Made by a program: the position numbers and the translations under genes. Shown here piece after piece: positions 15,679 through 23,105 of a DNA stretch of 64,000 bases (position 1 is the first letter of the stretch; each line of letters starts with the position of its first letter). Origin of the DNA: Nonomuraea typhae (lineage in GTDB: Bacteria; Actinomycetota; Actinomycetes; Streptosporangiales; Streptosporangiaceae). The DNA lies in contig NZ_VRLV01000010.1 in the NCBI RefSeq assembly GCF_009760925.1, positions 124,001 to 188,000 on the forward strand, in the 5' to 3' direction. The notes below the pieces were generated by a model that saw only the letters and a program-made list of their open reading frames with translations, made no database searches and had not been told where the DNA came from.

Positions 15679-16602
15679 TCAGGTCATGGCGAAGTATGCC
15701 CGCACCACAGTGCCCCCGGCGTGGGTGTGAACCCGGACCAGGTCGCTGAGCAGGTTGACGATGAGCAGCCCGCGCGAGCCGGCTATGCGCGGATCGACGA
15801 GACGGCGACCGGCCAGCGGGTCGGTGATGTGCCCGGCGTCGCTGACCTCGCAGACCAGGTGCCCGTCGGCGATCCAGACGCGGGCCAGGCCGGAGCCGCC
15901 GCCGTGGTCGAGGCTGTTGGCGCCGAGCTCGGCGATCACCAGGCGCACGTCGTCGAGGCGGGTGCCGCTGAAGCCGGCCAGCGCGGCCTGGGAGGCGGCC
16001 AGCGCGCGGGCGGCGGCCAGGTTGGTGCGGTCGAAGCGCAGCGAGATCGCCGCGCTCGGCTCGGGGAAGGGCTGGTTGTGCCAGGTGATGACCTCGTCCG
16101 GCGCGTAGTCCGCGCTGTGGCGCTCGCCGGAGGCGTCGCGCAGCACCGGGTGGGTGCGGGTGGCCTCCTTCAGCACCTCGGGCGAGAGCCGTCCGGCGTC
16201 GTAGGGGCACAGGATCGTGGCCTGCCGGCCGGTGAAGGCGTAGTTGATCAGCGCTTCGTGCAGCGCGCACGCCGGGTATTCGAGGGCGGAGCGGCCGGGC
16301 CATATGGGTTCGCCGACGATGCGCACCCGCTCGGCCGGATGGCGGTCGGCGAACTCGGCCAGCACGGCCGGGATGATCCGCCCGGGATTGCGCCCGGCGT
16401 GGGTCATGTCGATCAGCATGACCCGGTCGGCCTCGCCCGCCAGCGCCGTTTCGAGGAGCGCCAGCCGTTCGGCCGGGACGGCCACCGCGACGGGTTCCAC
16501 GCGGGCCAGCCCTTCACGCACGTAGGCCGTCACGGCAGCGACGTACTCCCGGTCGCCGCGGTAGAACAGCGCCGGATGCGTGAACGGGTCTGCCAGCATC
16601 AC
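15679..16602 (-). CDS. MEDS-domain anti-sigma regulatory protein with HATPase
   Basis: 307-residue cytosolic regulator. Residues about 10-170 form the MEDS domain (HPALFYRGDREYVAAVTAYV, and LIDMTHAGRNPGRIIPAV), proposed to sense ligands in actinobacterial sigma control. Residues about 190-305 form an RsbW-like HATPase: LVIAELGANSLDHGGG is the N-box and SRGLLIVNLLSD the G-box region. Proteins of this build act as anti-sigma factor or kinase switches toward STAS partners. A STAS protein is encoded 7 kb away at 8505-8891, but no partner is adjacent. Downstream gene is ltrA-like. Confidence 0.88.
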   Translation of the reverse strand: MMLADPFTHPALFYRGDREYVAAVTAYVREGLARVEPVAVAVPAERLALLETALAGEADRVMLIDMTHAGRNPGRIIPAVLAEFADRHPAERVRIVGEPIWPGRSALEYPACALHEALINYAFTGRQATILCPYDAGRLSPEVLKEATRTHPVLRDASGERHSADYAPDEVITWHNQPFPEPSAAISLRFDRTNLAAARALAASQAALAGFSGTRLDDVRLVIAELGANSLDHGGGSGLARVWIADGHLVCEVSDAGHITDPLAGRRLVDPRIAGSRGLLIVNLLSDLVRVHTHAGGTVVRAYFAMT

Positions 16603-16653
16603 CTCACACGGTACTCCGGGGATAGGACTTCATGGCTTTCCGCTGGGTATCTC

Positions 16654-16755
16654 ATGAGTGTGAAGAGAGTCGTGACCGTGCGGCGACCCCGCCTCCCCCG
16701 CCAGCCGCTTCCCCTCGATCTGCGTACTCCGTCGGGCCGGAAGCTCCCGTTCTGA
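16654..16755 (+). CDS. Possible 33-residue basic peptide
   Basis: A short frame in the divergent interval 16603-16779, starting MSVKRVVTVRRPRLPRQPLP and ending GRKLPF. It has nine Arg/Lys, many Pro and strong G/C in third positions, but no good ribosome-binding site. It could be chance; the interval also holds the promoters for both flanking genes. Confidence 0.25.
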   Translation: MSVKRVVTVRRPRLPRQPLPLDLRTPSGRKLPF

Positions 16756-16767
16756 ACGCCGGAAACC

Positions 16768-16780
16768 TATGCTCAAGGCA
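16768..16780 (+). promoter_or_regulatory. -10 element for leaderless DUF1707 gene
   Basis: TATGCT at 16768-16773 ends seven bases before the ATG at 16780, so transcription should start at or within a base of the start codon. There is no room for a ribosome-binding site. Confidence 0.45.
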
Positions 16781-17328
16781 TGTCGGAATTGCAGATGCGC
16801 GTTGCCGACGTAGATCGGGATCGCACGGCCCAGCAGTTGCAGCACGCCTTCACCGAGGGCCGGCTCACCCGGTCCGAGCTCGACGAGCGGCTCAGCGCCG
16901 CCCTCACCGCCAGGACGTACGGCGATCTGCTCGCGGTCGTCTCCGACCTGCCCGGGCCGGCCCCCCAGGAGGAGACGGTCCACCTGGACGCGGCGAACGG
17001 CCACATCAGGCGCTCGGGCGACTGGGAGGTGCCGCGCCGGCTGCGCGTCACGTCGAAGCACGGCAGCGTCGACCTCGACTTCTCCCAGGCGCTCGTGCCG
17101 CATCCGGTGGTCGACGTGGAGATCGATCTCAAGTACGGCTCGGCCTGCCTGACGCTGCCGCCCGGGGCCTCGGCCAACCTCGACGGGTTCACCAGCCGGT
17201 GGGGGTCGAGCGGTTCCGACGTCGCGGGCCGGCCGCAGCCCGGCGCGCTGCACGTCAGGGTGAGCGGCTCGAGCAAGTACGGCTCGCTGAGCGTGCGCTA
17301 TCCGCGCAAGCGCTGGTTCACCCAGTGA
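16780..17328 (+). CDS. DUF1707 SHOCT-like domain protein
   Basis: 182 residues. The N-terminal 55 residues are a DUF1707 domain (MRVADVDRDRTAQQLQHAFT, EGRLTRSELDERLSAALTAR), a short helical module found throughout actinobacteria, often with membrane or cell-wall proteins. The rest is a beta-rich domain with repeats of a KHGSVDLDF / KYGSACLTL / KYGSLSVRY type, probably a small beta-roll like the DUF4097 adhesin-type repeats. No signal peptide or membrane segment. Function unknown. Its end overlaps the Rieske oxygenase gene by 31 bases tail to tail. Confidence 0.82.
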   Translation: MSELQMRVADVDRDRTAQQLQHAFTEGRLTRSELDERLSAALTARTYGDLLAVVSDLPGPAPQEETVHLDAANGHIRRSGDWEVPRRLRVTSKHGSVDLDFSQALVPHPVVDVEIDLKYGSACLTLPPGASANLDGFTSRWGSSGSDVAGRPQPGALHVRVSGSSKYGSLSVRYPRKRWFTQ

Positions 17329-18401
17329 TGGAAGGCGGAGATGTGGTGCTCGCTGGGCACCAGCACGCCGCCGTCCCGGTAGGCGCGTGAGGACATGCCG
17401 GGCTGGGTGCGTTCGCAGGCGTCGAAGTCCTGCTCGTTGACCCGGTGGAAGAGCTCGACGGAGTGGCTGAGGTCGGCGCCCGAGGCGACCACGTCGGGGT
17501 GGTAGAGCCAGTCGCACTCGACGATCGTGCGGTCGGCGGCCAGCGGGATCATCCTGTGCATGATCACGTGGTCGGGCACGAGGTTGATGAAGACCTGGGG
17601 CCGGACGGTGATGGCGTAGTAGCGGCGGTCCTGCTCGGCCGAGACGCCGGGCAGCTTGCCGAACCCGGCCCGGCCGTCCACGGTGAAGCCCTCGGCCCGT
17701 TCCGCGAACTCGGCGCCGTGGCCCACGTAGTACTGCGCCGCGTACCCGCCGGCGAACTCGGGCAGCACCGCGGTGAGCTCGGGGTGGATGGTGGCGCAGT
17801 GGTAGCACTCCATGAAGTTCTCGACGATGAGCTTCCAGTTGGCCTGTACGTCGTAGACGATGCGGCGGCCGAGGGCGAGCTTGTCGACGTGGTAGTGCTC
17901 GATGGCGGCGGGGTCGCCGAGGCGTTCGGTGGCGGCGCCGGTGACGCTCTCCTCGAAGGAGGGCGGTTCCCCGGCCAGGCAGAGCCAGGCGTAGCCGAGC
18001 CATTCGCGCAGGTGAACGGGGATCATGCCGTAGGCCACGCGGTCGATGTCGGGCATCTTGGCGAGGTTGGGCGCGGCCGCGAGCTTGCCGTCGAGGTCGT
18101 AGGACCAGGCGTGGTAGGCGCACCTGATGGTCCGTTTGACCTGGCCTTCCGGCTCGGCGCAGAGCCGGGCGCCGCGGTGCCGGCAGACGTTGAGGAAGGC
18201 GCGTAAGCCGTTGTCGTGCCCGCGTACGACGATCACGCTCTCCCTGCCGACCTGGATGGTCTTGAAGGCGCCTGGCCGGGCGAGTTCGTCGGTCCTGACC
18301 GCGCAGAACCAGAGGGCTTCGAAGATCTTCTCCTGTTCTCGGCGGAAGATCTCGGGGTCGGTGTAGGAGCGGCCAGGAAGGGTGGAGACCAAGCTCGACA
18401 T
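17298..18401 (-). CDS. Rieske non-heme iron oxygenase, alpha subunit
   Basis: 367-residue oxygenase component that hydroxylates or demethylates an organic substrate using electrons from a separate reductase. The Rieske cluster ligands are C73, H75, C94 and H97 (NVCRHRGARL, RCAYHAWSY). The mononuclear iron site is given by H201 and H206 in ECYHCATIHPEL with an Asp near 325. Length is a little short for ring-hydroxylating dioxygenases but normal for demethylase-type enzymes. No ferredoxin or reductase gene is nearby. The FAD monooxygenase gene follows 62 bases upstream on the same strand; the TetR regulator at 19591 may control both. Confidence 0.88.
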   Translation of the reverse strand: MSSLVSTLPGRSYTDPEIFRREQEKIFEALWFCAVRTDELARPGAFKTIQVGRESVIVVRGHDNGLRAFLNVCRHRGARLCAEPEGQVKRTIRCAYHAWSYDLDGKLAAAPNLAKMPDIDRVAYGMIPVHLREWLGYAWLCLAGEPPSFEESVTGAATERLGDPAAIEHYHVDKLALGRRIVYDVQANWKLIVENFMECYHCATIHPELTAVLPEFAGGYAAQYYVGHGAEFAERAEGFTVDGRAGFGKLPGVSAEQDRRYYAITVRPQVFINLVPDHVIMHRMIPLAADRTIVECDWLYHPDVVASGADLSHSVELFHRVNEQDFDACERTQPGMSSRAYRDGGVLVPSEHHISAFHHWVNQRLRG

Positions 18402-18415
18402 ATTCCCTCGCTGTT

Positions 18416-18426
18416 GCGTATTACGC
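18416..18426. promoter_or_regulatory. Palindrome overlapping the Rieske promoter
   Basis: GCGTA-T-TACGC inverted repeat 15 bases before the ATG at 18401, overlapping a TAATAC that could be the -10 box. It does not match the TetR palindrome at 19565, so a different regulator would be needed. The arms are short, so chance is possible. Confidence 0.35.
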
Positions 18427-18463
18427 GACGAGTTGCTCTATATGCGACATCGTCGGGCGGCGC

Positions 18464-19540
18464 TCAGCGGGGTGTCAAGAGGTAGCCGGACGCCCGGCGC
18501 AACCACCACGTGTAGAGCCTGGTCATGGCCCCGCCAGGCACAAGTCCGGCCACCGGGGTCGGCTTGTCGGTGCGTCCGGTGGCCGACATCCTGGCCGAGC
18601 GCGCGACGACCCGGGCCCGTTGCCGCTCGTAGGCCCGCAGGTCGCCGCCGACCGCGCGGGACAGTGCCCAGGCGTCCTCGATGGCCTGGTTGGCGCCCTG
18701 GGCCATGGTCGGCGGCATCGTGTGCGCCGCGTCGCCCGCGAGCGTCGCCGGCCCGGCGCCCCAGACCTTCCGCACCGGGTGGTACAGGTGCGGGAAGAAT
18801 TCCGCCTCCTCGATCCGCTCCAGGACCTTCGCGGCCACGCCGCCCCAGTCGCCGAAGAGCTCCTTCAGCCGGCCGACCGGGTCGGGCTCGTCCTCCCAGA
18901 GCGGCCGCCCCGGCCCGGTGCGCACGTCGAACCACCACAGCTGCCGCTCCGGCCCCGCCGGGGTGAGCCCGAGGGAACCCTGCTCGCCGACGACCATGAG
19001 GACCTTGGGCTGGGTCGGCCAGGTGATGAACCCCTGCCAGGTGGCCCAGCCGACGTATCGGGCGGGGTCGGCGCCCCACAGCGCCTGCCGTACGACGGAG
19101 TTGCGGCCGTCGGCGCCGACCAGCACGTCGCCGCGGGCGGAACCCCCGCCGGCGAAGCGCACCTCCGCCCTGGCCGGATCGACCTCGCTCACCCGCGCGC
19201 CGAACGTGACGGGGATGCCCTCGGCCAGGCACTCGACCAGCTCGCGGCGTTCGACGTGCACGGAGGGGAAGCCGTAACGCCGCTCGGCGTGGGCCAGATC
19301 GATGGCGGCCTGCTTCCACCCCCGCACGGTCCAGGAGGCCATGTGGGTCAGCCGGACGCCGCCGGGCCGCAGTCCCAGCTCATGGAGGATGGCGACCGTG
19401 CCCGGCCACAGGCCCACCGCCCCGCCGGTGGCGCGCAGCTCGGGCGCGGCCTCGTAGACCTCGGGCTCGTGGCCGTGCTTGATCAACGCGTGCGCGAGGG
19501 CGAGTCCCGCGACTCCGGCGCCCACGACGACTACTCTCAT
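18464..19540 (-). CDS. FAD-dependent monooxygenase
   Basis: 358-residue class A flavin monooxygenase, using NAD(P)H and oxygen to hydroxylate an aromatic or similar substrate. FAD-binding motifs are complete: VVVVGAGVAGLALAHAL at the N-terminus, VGADGRNSVVRQAL (the DG motif) and TLAGDAAHTMPPTMAQGANQAIEDA (the GD motif). No membrane segment. Start is ATG 19540 with AGGGG upstream. It is divergent from the TetR gene, with the palindromic operator between them, and upstream of the Rieske gene; together they suggest a small inducible catabolic or detoxification unit. Confidence 0.9.
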   Translation of the reverse strand: MRVVVVGAGVAGLALAHALIKHGHEPEVYEAAPELRATGGAVGLWPGTVAILHELGLRPGGVRLTHMASWTVRGWKQAAIDLAHAERRYGFPSVHVERRELVECLAEGIPVTFGARVSEVDPARAEVRFAGGGSARGDVLVGADGRNSVVRQALWGADPARYVGWATWQGFITWPTQPKVLMVVGEQGSLGLTPAGPERQLWWFDVRTGPGRPLWEDEPDPVGRLKELFGDWGGVAAKVLERIEEAEFFPHLYHPVRKVWGAGPATLAGDAAHTMPPTMAQGANQAIEDAWALSRAVGGDLRAYERQRARVVARSARMSATGRTDKPTPVAGLVPGGAMTRLYTWWLRRASGYLLTPR

Positions 19541-19564
19541 GTCAGCCCCTCATATTGAGACTAG

Positions 19565-19589
19565 AAGTATCAGATACTTGGAGTATCAC
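19565..19589. promoter_or_regulatory. TetR-type operator in the divergent interval
   Basis: A perfect 15-bp inverted repeat, AAGTATC-A-GATACTT, at 19565-19579, followed by a further half-site GAGTATC at 19581-19587. It lies in the 50-base gap between the monooxygenase and tetR genes, 25 bases from one start and 12 from the other, so one bound dimer could repress both. Autoregulation is inferred from this position. Confidence 0.75.
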
Positions 19590-19590
19590 T

Positions 19591-20163
19591 ATGCCTGCCC
19601 GCGGACGCAAGCCGGACCCGACGCTCGACACGAAGATCAGGCAGGCCGCCGCCACCCTCGTCCTCGCCCAGGGACTCGACTTCACGATGGACGACCTGGC
19701 CGCCGCCGCCGGAGTCGGCCGCGCCAGCGTCTTCCGCCGCTACGCCACCAAACGCGAGATGCTCCTCGACACGCTGACCGGCTTCATGGACACGCACGTC
19801 GCCATCCCCGACACCGGCACGGTCGAAGGCGACCTGATCGTGGTCGCCCGCGACACGCTCGCGCTGTGGGAGGCTCCCGGCTTCGCGCGCATGGCCAAGC
19901 AGATGTACGGCGAAGCCGGCCGCGACCCCGCGGTGGCCGAACTGATCAAGACGACCATGCGCACCCGGATGGCGCGCTCGTGGATCGTCTACGAGCGCGC
20001 CATCGCCCGGGGGGAACTGCCGGAGGACGCCGACCTATGGCTGCTGACCGATCTGGTCACCGGTCTCGTCGCCTACCGGGGACTCCTCGGCCTGCCCCTC
20101 CCCGACCCCGCCGCCCTCATCAGAAACCTGCTGGGCGGGTTCGGGACGCCGCCACAGGCGTGA
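19591..20163 (+). CDS. TetR-family transcriptional repressor
   Basis: 190 residues. The N-terminal HTH is clear (TKIRQAAATLVLAQGLDFTM, DDLAAAAGVGRASVFRRYATKREML), and the all-helical ligand-binding domain follows. Start ATG 19591 (MPARGRK) fits the HTH position; an ATG-less extension upstream would run through the operator. It probably represses the divergent monooxygenase gene, perhaps also the Rieske gene, and itself. Its last 129 bases overlap a gene on the opposite strand. Confidence 0.9.
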   Translation: MPARGRKPDPTLDTKIRQAAATLVLAQGLDFTMDDLAAAAGVGRASVFRRYATKREMLLDTLTGFMDTHVAIPDTGTVEGDLIVVARDTLALWEAPGFARMAKQMYGEAGRDPAVAELIKTTMRTRMARSWIVYERAIARGELPEDADLWLLTDLVTGLVAYRGLLGLPLPDPAALIRNLLGGFGTPPQA

Positions 20164-20544
20164 GACCAGCGGATACAGCAGCGCCACCGCCACCAGCAGC
20201 AGCCCGGAGGTGAAGATCCACTCATTGGAGCCGCCCGGCGGATACACCTGCAGCGGACGGCCCACGTCCACCGCCCGCACGGCCTGCCCGGCGGCCATGG
20301 TCTCGCGGGCGCTGCCGTACAGCGAGACCTCGCGCGAGCCCCTGACGGCGGCGAACGTGCCGTACCACGAGCACACCTCGTGATTGCCCGGGTGCACGAC
20401 ACACGACAGGCGGCTCGCCGTGAACGTCCCCCAGGTGCCGTCGGCCCGCGCGGCGCGCAGGACGGGACCCAGGTTCGGCACGGCGAGCGCCAGCAGGATC
20501 ACGGCCACGGCGGTGGCCACGACGATGGTGAAGCGGCTGTTCAC
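20035..20544 (-). CDS. Two-helix membrane protein, 169 aa
   Basis: Unknown function. Residues about 5-25 are an N-terminal membrane helix (FTIVVATAVAVILLALAV), the middle is an extracytoplasmic domain with two cysteines (RLSCVVHPGNHEVCSWYGTF), and a second helix lies near 115-135 (WIFTSGLLLVAVALLYPLV) before an acidic tail. The tail is encoded across the end of tetR on the other strand. Start is GTG 20544, overlapping the stop of the preceding gene as GTGA, so the two are coupled. The layout resembles DUF3592-type proteins but I would not assign it. Confidence 0.6.
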   Translation of the reverse strand: MNSRFTIVVATAVAVILLALAVPNLGPVLRAARADGTWGTFTASRLSCVVHPGNHEVCSWYGTFAAVRGSREVSLYGSARETMAAGQAVRAVDVGRPLQVYPPGGSNEWIFTSGLLLVAVALLYPLVSRLWRRPEPAQQVSDEGGGVGEGQAEESPVGDETGDQIGQQP

Positions 20545-21086
20545 GCCCGCGCGCAGGAGCAGGACATGAGCGCCCGTTCGCTCTGGCTCGGACGGGCGTG
20601 AAGGATCATTGCGACGACCATCGGGATGAACACCACCGTGTTGTAGAACAGGTGCAGTTCCACCCGGGGGAAGACCAGTTGCAGCACGCTCGTCTGCATC
20701 GGGCGCCCGGCCAGGAACCACCCCGACTGCGCCTGGACGAGCAGCAGCAGGTGCTCGACGTGGTGCCAGATCTGGACGCCGAGCGCGACGTTCCACCACA
20801 CGCGGGCGCGCCCGGTGAACCCCTTGCGCAGCACCCAGAGGGCGGCGAGCATGACCAGCGCGTAGCCGTAGTGCAGCGCCTCCGAGGTGACCAGCCAGGG
20901 GAAGAACTGCCCCAGCACACCCCTCGCCTGCGGCGTCGGCCAGCCCAGCACCCAGATCTGCACCGCCTGCACGATGTGTTCCGCCCAGTGGGCCAGCACG
21001 ACGATCAGAAAGACGTTGAGCGCGGGCCGGTGCAGCCGCCCGTTGAGGGTGCCGGCCAGGCCCGTGGAGATCGGTATCGCGGTCAT
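20541..21086 (-). CDS. Histidine-rich polytopic membrane protein, 181 aa
   Basis: Unknown function. About five hydrophobic helices. Two of them carry paired His/Glu motifs, LAHWAEHIVQAVQIW near residue 32 and VQIWHHVEHLLLLVQ near residue 105, facing positions that could hold heme or metal. A Cys-rich end (MSCSCARA) closes the protein. It is the first gene of a two-gene operon with the two-helix membrane protein (four-base overlap). Heme or metal binding is only inferred from the motif. Confidence 0.65.
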   Translation of the reverse strand: MTAIPISTGLAGTLNGRLHRPALNVFLIVVLAHWAEHIVQAVQIWVLGWPTPQARGVLGQFFPWLVTSEALHYGYALVMLAALWVLRKGFTGRARVWWNVALGVQIWHHVEHLLLLVQAQSGWFLAGRPMQTSVLQLVFPRVELHLFYNTVVFIPMVVAMILHARPSQSERALMSCSCARA

Positions 21087-21140
21087 CAGCCCTCCGTCCG
21101 CGGGGATACCTGTTGTACGGCCCGGCCGGCGCCCCGGGAT

Positions 21141-22493
21141 TCAGTCGTCCGAAGTGATCTTCTCGGGATCGACCCTCGTCACCCGGCCGTGGAAGAACCA
21201 GTTGATCACCCACAGGAGCACGCCCAGGACGACCAGCCCTCCGGCCCGGAGGTAGACGTCGGCCGTCCGGCCGGTCACCGGCAGCGCCAGGAACAGGCAG
21301 ACCACCGCCCCCAGCACCGGGGCCCACGTCGGCGCACGGTAGTGATCGTGGCCGGCCTCGTCCTTCCGCAGGACCAGCACACAGATGTTGACCAGTGCGA
21401 ACACCAGCAGGAGCAGCAGCACGGTGGTGTTGGCCAGCGGCGCCACGTCACCGGTCGAGACCAGCACCGCGGCCACCGCGATGGTGAACACGATCGCGAT
21501 CCACGGCGTCGACCGGGTCGGATGCACCGTGCCGAAGACGCCGGGGATGATGTGCTGGCGGGCCATGCCGTACACGAGCCTGGAGGCCATCAGCATGTTG
21601 ATCAGCGCGGTGTTGCCGACGGCCAGCAGCGCGATCAGCGCGAAGAGCTTCGGCGGGAAGGCCAGCCCCGCCACCTTCACCACCTCCAGCAGCGGGCCGT
21701 CGGAGGCCATCAGCGTCTTGGTGTCCACGAGCATCGTGGCCGTGAACGCCACCGCCATGTAGATCAGCGCCGCCACGATGAGGCCGCCGAACAGCGCGCG
21801 GGGGAAGTCCTTCTGCGGGTTCTTGGCCTCCTCGGCGAGGTTGACCGAGTCCTCGAAGCCGAGCAGCGCGTAGAAGGCCAGCGCCGTGCCGCCCAGCACG
21901 CCCAGGAAGGCGCCGTTGGCCGGGTGGAACTCCAGCGCCCTGGCCGGCTCGCCGTCCCCGGCGAACAGCGCGAAGACGCCGATCACCACGATCACCAGCA
22001 GGCCGAACGCCTCGATGATGGTCAGGACCACGTTGACCTTGACCGACTCGGAGATCCCGGCGAAGTTCACCAGCGCCACCAGGGCCAGGAAGATGAACGC
22101 CCCGACCAGCACCGGAAGCGAGACGAACTCGGCCAGGTAGTCCCCGCCGAAGGCGCGTGCCGCCGCGCTGGCCGAGGTGATGCCGCTCATCATCACGGTG
22201 AAAGCCACAATGAACGTGACGAACGGGATCCCGAACGCCTTGTTCACATAGAGCGCCGCTCCGGCCGCTTGCGGGTATTTACCCACCAGTTCCGCATAGG
22301 CGGTGGCAGTCAGCGCAGCGAGGACGAAAGCCACCAGGAACGGCAGCCACAACGCTCCTCCCACGTGGCCGGCGACCTTCCCGACCAGGGCATAGATGCC
22401 CGCGCCCAGGATGTCGCCGACCACGAACAGCAGCAGCACACGGCGCCCGATGACGCGCTTCAGCGAGTGATGTTCTACCTGACCTGTGCTCAT
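21141..22493 (-). CDS. APC-family amino acid permease
   Basis: 450-residue transporter with about 12 membrane helices. The first helix contains VVGDILGAGIYALVGKVAGHVG, the typical G-A-G-I binding loop, and helix 6 contains ALLGFEDSVNLAEEAKNPQKDFP, as in amino acid/polyamine antiporters. Length is usual for the family. It is unrelated in sequence detail to the other permease at 11490, which has a different substrate loop. It stands divergent from a lipoprotein gene. The substrate is unknown. Confidence 0.88.
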   Translation of the reverse strand: MSTGQVEHHSLKRVIGRRVLLLFVVGDILGAGIYALVGKVAGHVGGALWLPFLVAFVLAALTATAYAELVGKYPQAAGAALYVNKAFGIPFVTFIVAFTVMMSGITSASAAARAFGGDYLAEFVSLPVLVGAFIFLALVALVNFAGISESVKVNVVLTIIEAFGLLVIVVIGVFALFAGDGEPARALEFHPANGAFLGVLGGTALAFYALLGFEDSVNLAEEAKNPQKDFPRALFGGLIVAALIYMAVAFTATMLVDTKTLMASDGPLLEVVKVAGLAFPPKLFALIALLAVGNTALINMLMASRLVYGMARQHIIPGVFGTVHPTRSTPWIAIVFTIAVAAVLVSTGDVAPLANTTVLLLLLVFALVNICVLVLRKDEAGHDHYRAPTWAPVLGAVVCLFLALPVTGRTADVYLRAGGLVVLGVLLWVINWFFHGRVTRVDPEKITSDD

Positions 22494-22561
22494 GACCTTG
22501 CCCTACCCCGGTCTGTCATTGGTGATGTTGGCAACGTGCAAGCCAGATTCAAGGAATGGTC

Positions 22562-22567
22562 CATAAT
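22562..22567 (+). promoter_or_regulatory. -10 box upstream of the lipoprotein gene
   Basis: CATAAT at 22562-22567, 35 bases before the ATG, with AAGGG as ribosome-binding site at about 22590. A small inverted repeat CTTCG / CGAAG lies between. No clear -35 box. Confidence 0.4.
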
Positions 22568-22602
22568 GTCCCTTCGTCTCCAACCGAAGAAGGGCACCAA
22601 CC

Positions 22603-22971
22603 ATGACTTCCTCCCGCCGCCGCATCACCATCACGATCGCGGCGCTGGCTCTTGCCGGGTTCGCCACCGCCTGTGGAGCGGTGGACAAGGCCGTGAACTG
22701 CAACGCCGCCGCCCAGGAGGTCACCAAGATCTCCAACGAGTTCACGCAGGCGATGACGTCCGCCGCCACCGACCCGGGCGCCCTCTCCAAGGCTGCCGAC
22801 GAGGCCGCCGGCAAGGTCAAGACCCTCGCCGGCAAGCACGACGGCGAACTCGCCGCCGCTCTCAACGACCTGGCCAGCGGCTTCGAGGGCATGAAGGACC
22901 CGAGCTCCGCGATGGCCGGCGCCAACAAGATCCAGGGCTTCATCACCAAGATCCAGAGCGCCTGCAGCTGA
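22603..22971 (+). CDS. Small lipoprotein, 122 aa
   Basis: Exported lipoprotein of unknown function. The signal peptide has a basic start (MTSSRRRITITIAALALAG) and a lipobox-like FATAC, so Cys24 would be lipidated and anchored in the outer leaflet. The mature part is helical and Ala/Lys-rich (VTKISNEFTQAMTSAATDPGA, KVKTLAGKHDGELAAALNDL) with two further cysteines near the ends (NCNAA and QSACS) that may pair. The build resembles small actinobacterial lipoproteins with a four-helix or coiled fold. Confidence 0.8.
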   Translation: MTSSRRRITITIAALALAGFATACGAVDKAVNCNAAAQEVTKISNEFTQAMTSAATDPGALSKAADEAAGKVKTLAGKHDGELAAALNDLASGFEGMKDPSSAMAGANKIQGFITKIQSACS

Positions 22972-23090
22972 TGATCTCCCGGCCGCCGCACCGCCCGTGG
23001 GGGGCGGCGCGGCGCGGCGGCCGTGGGGGCTCGGTCTCTGCGGGGGCTTCGGCGGCGACGGCCGTGGGGGCGGGTGCGGCTTTTGACCGC

Positions 23091-23105
23091 TACCCTTGCT
23101 GCCCG
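23091..23105 (+). promoter_or_regulatory. -10 element near the DUF2079 start
   Basis: TACCCT at 23091-23096 ends nine bases before the GTG at 23105, again compatible with a nearly leaderless message. The preceding 100 bases are a G-rich, low-complexity stretch (GCGGCGCGGCGCGGCGG-like) without genes. Confidence 0.35.
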
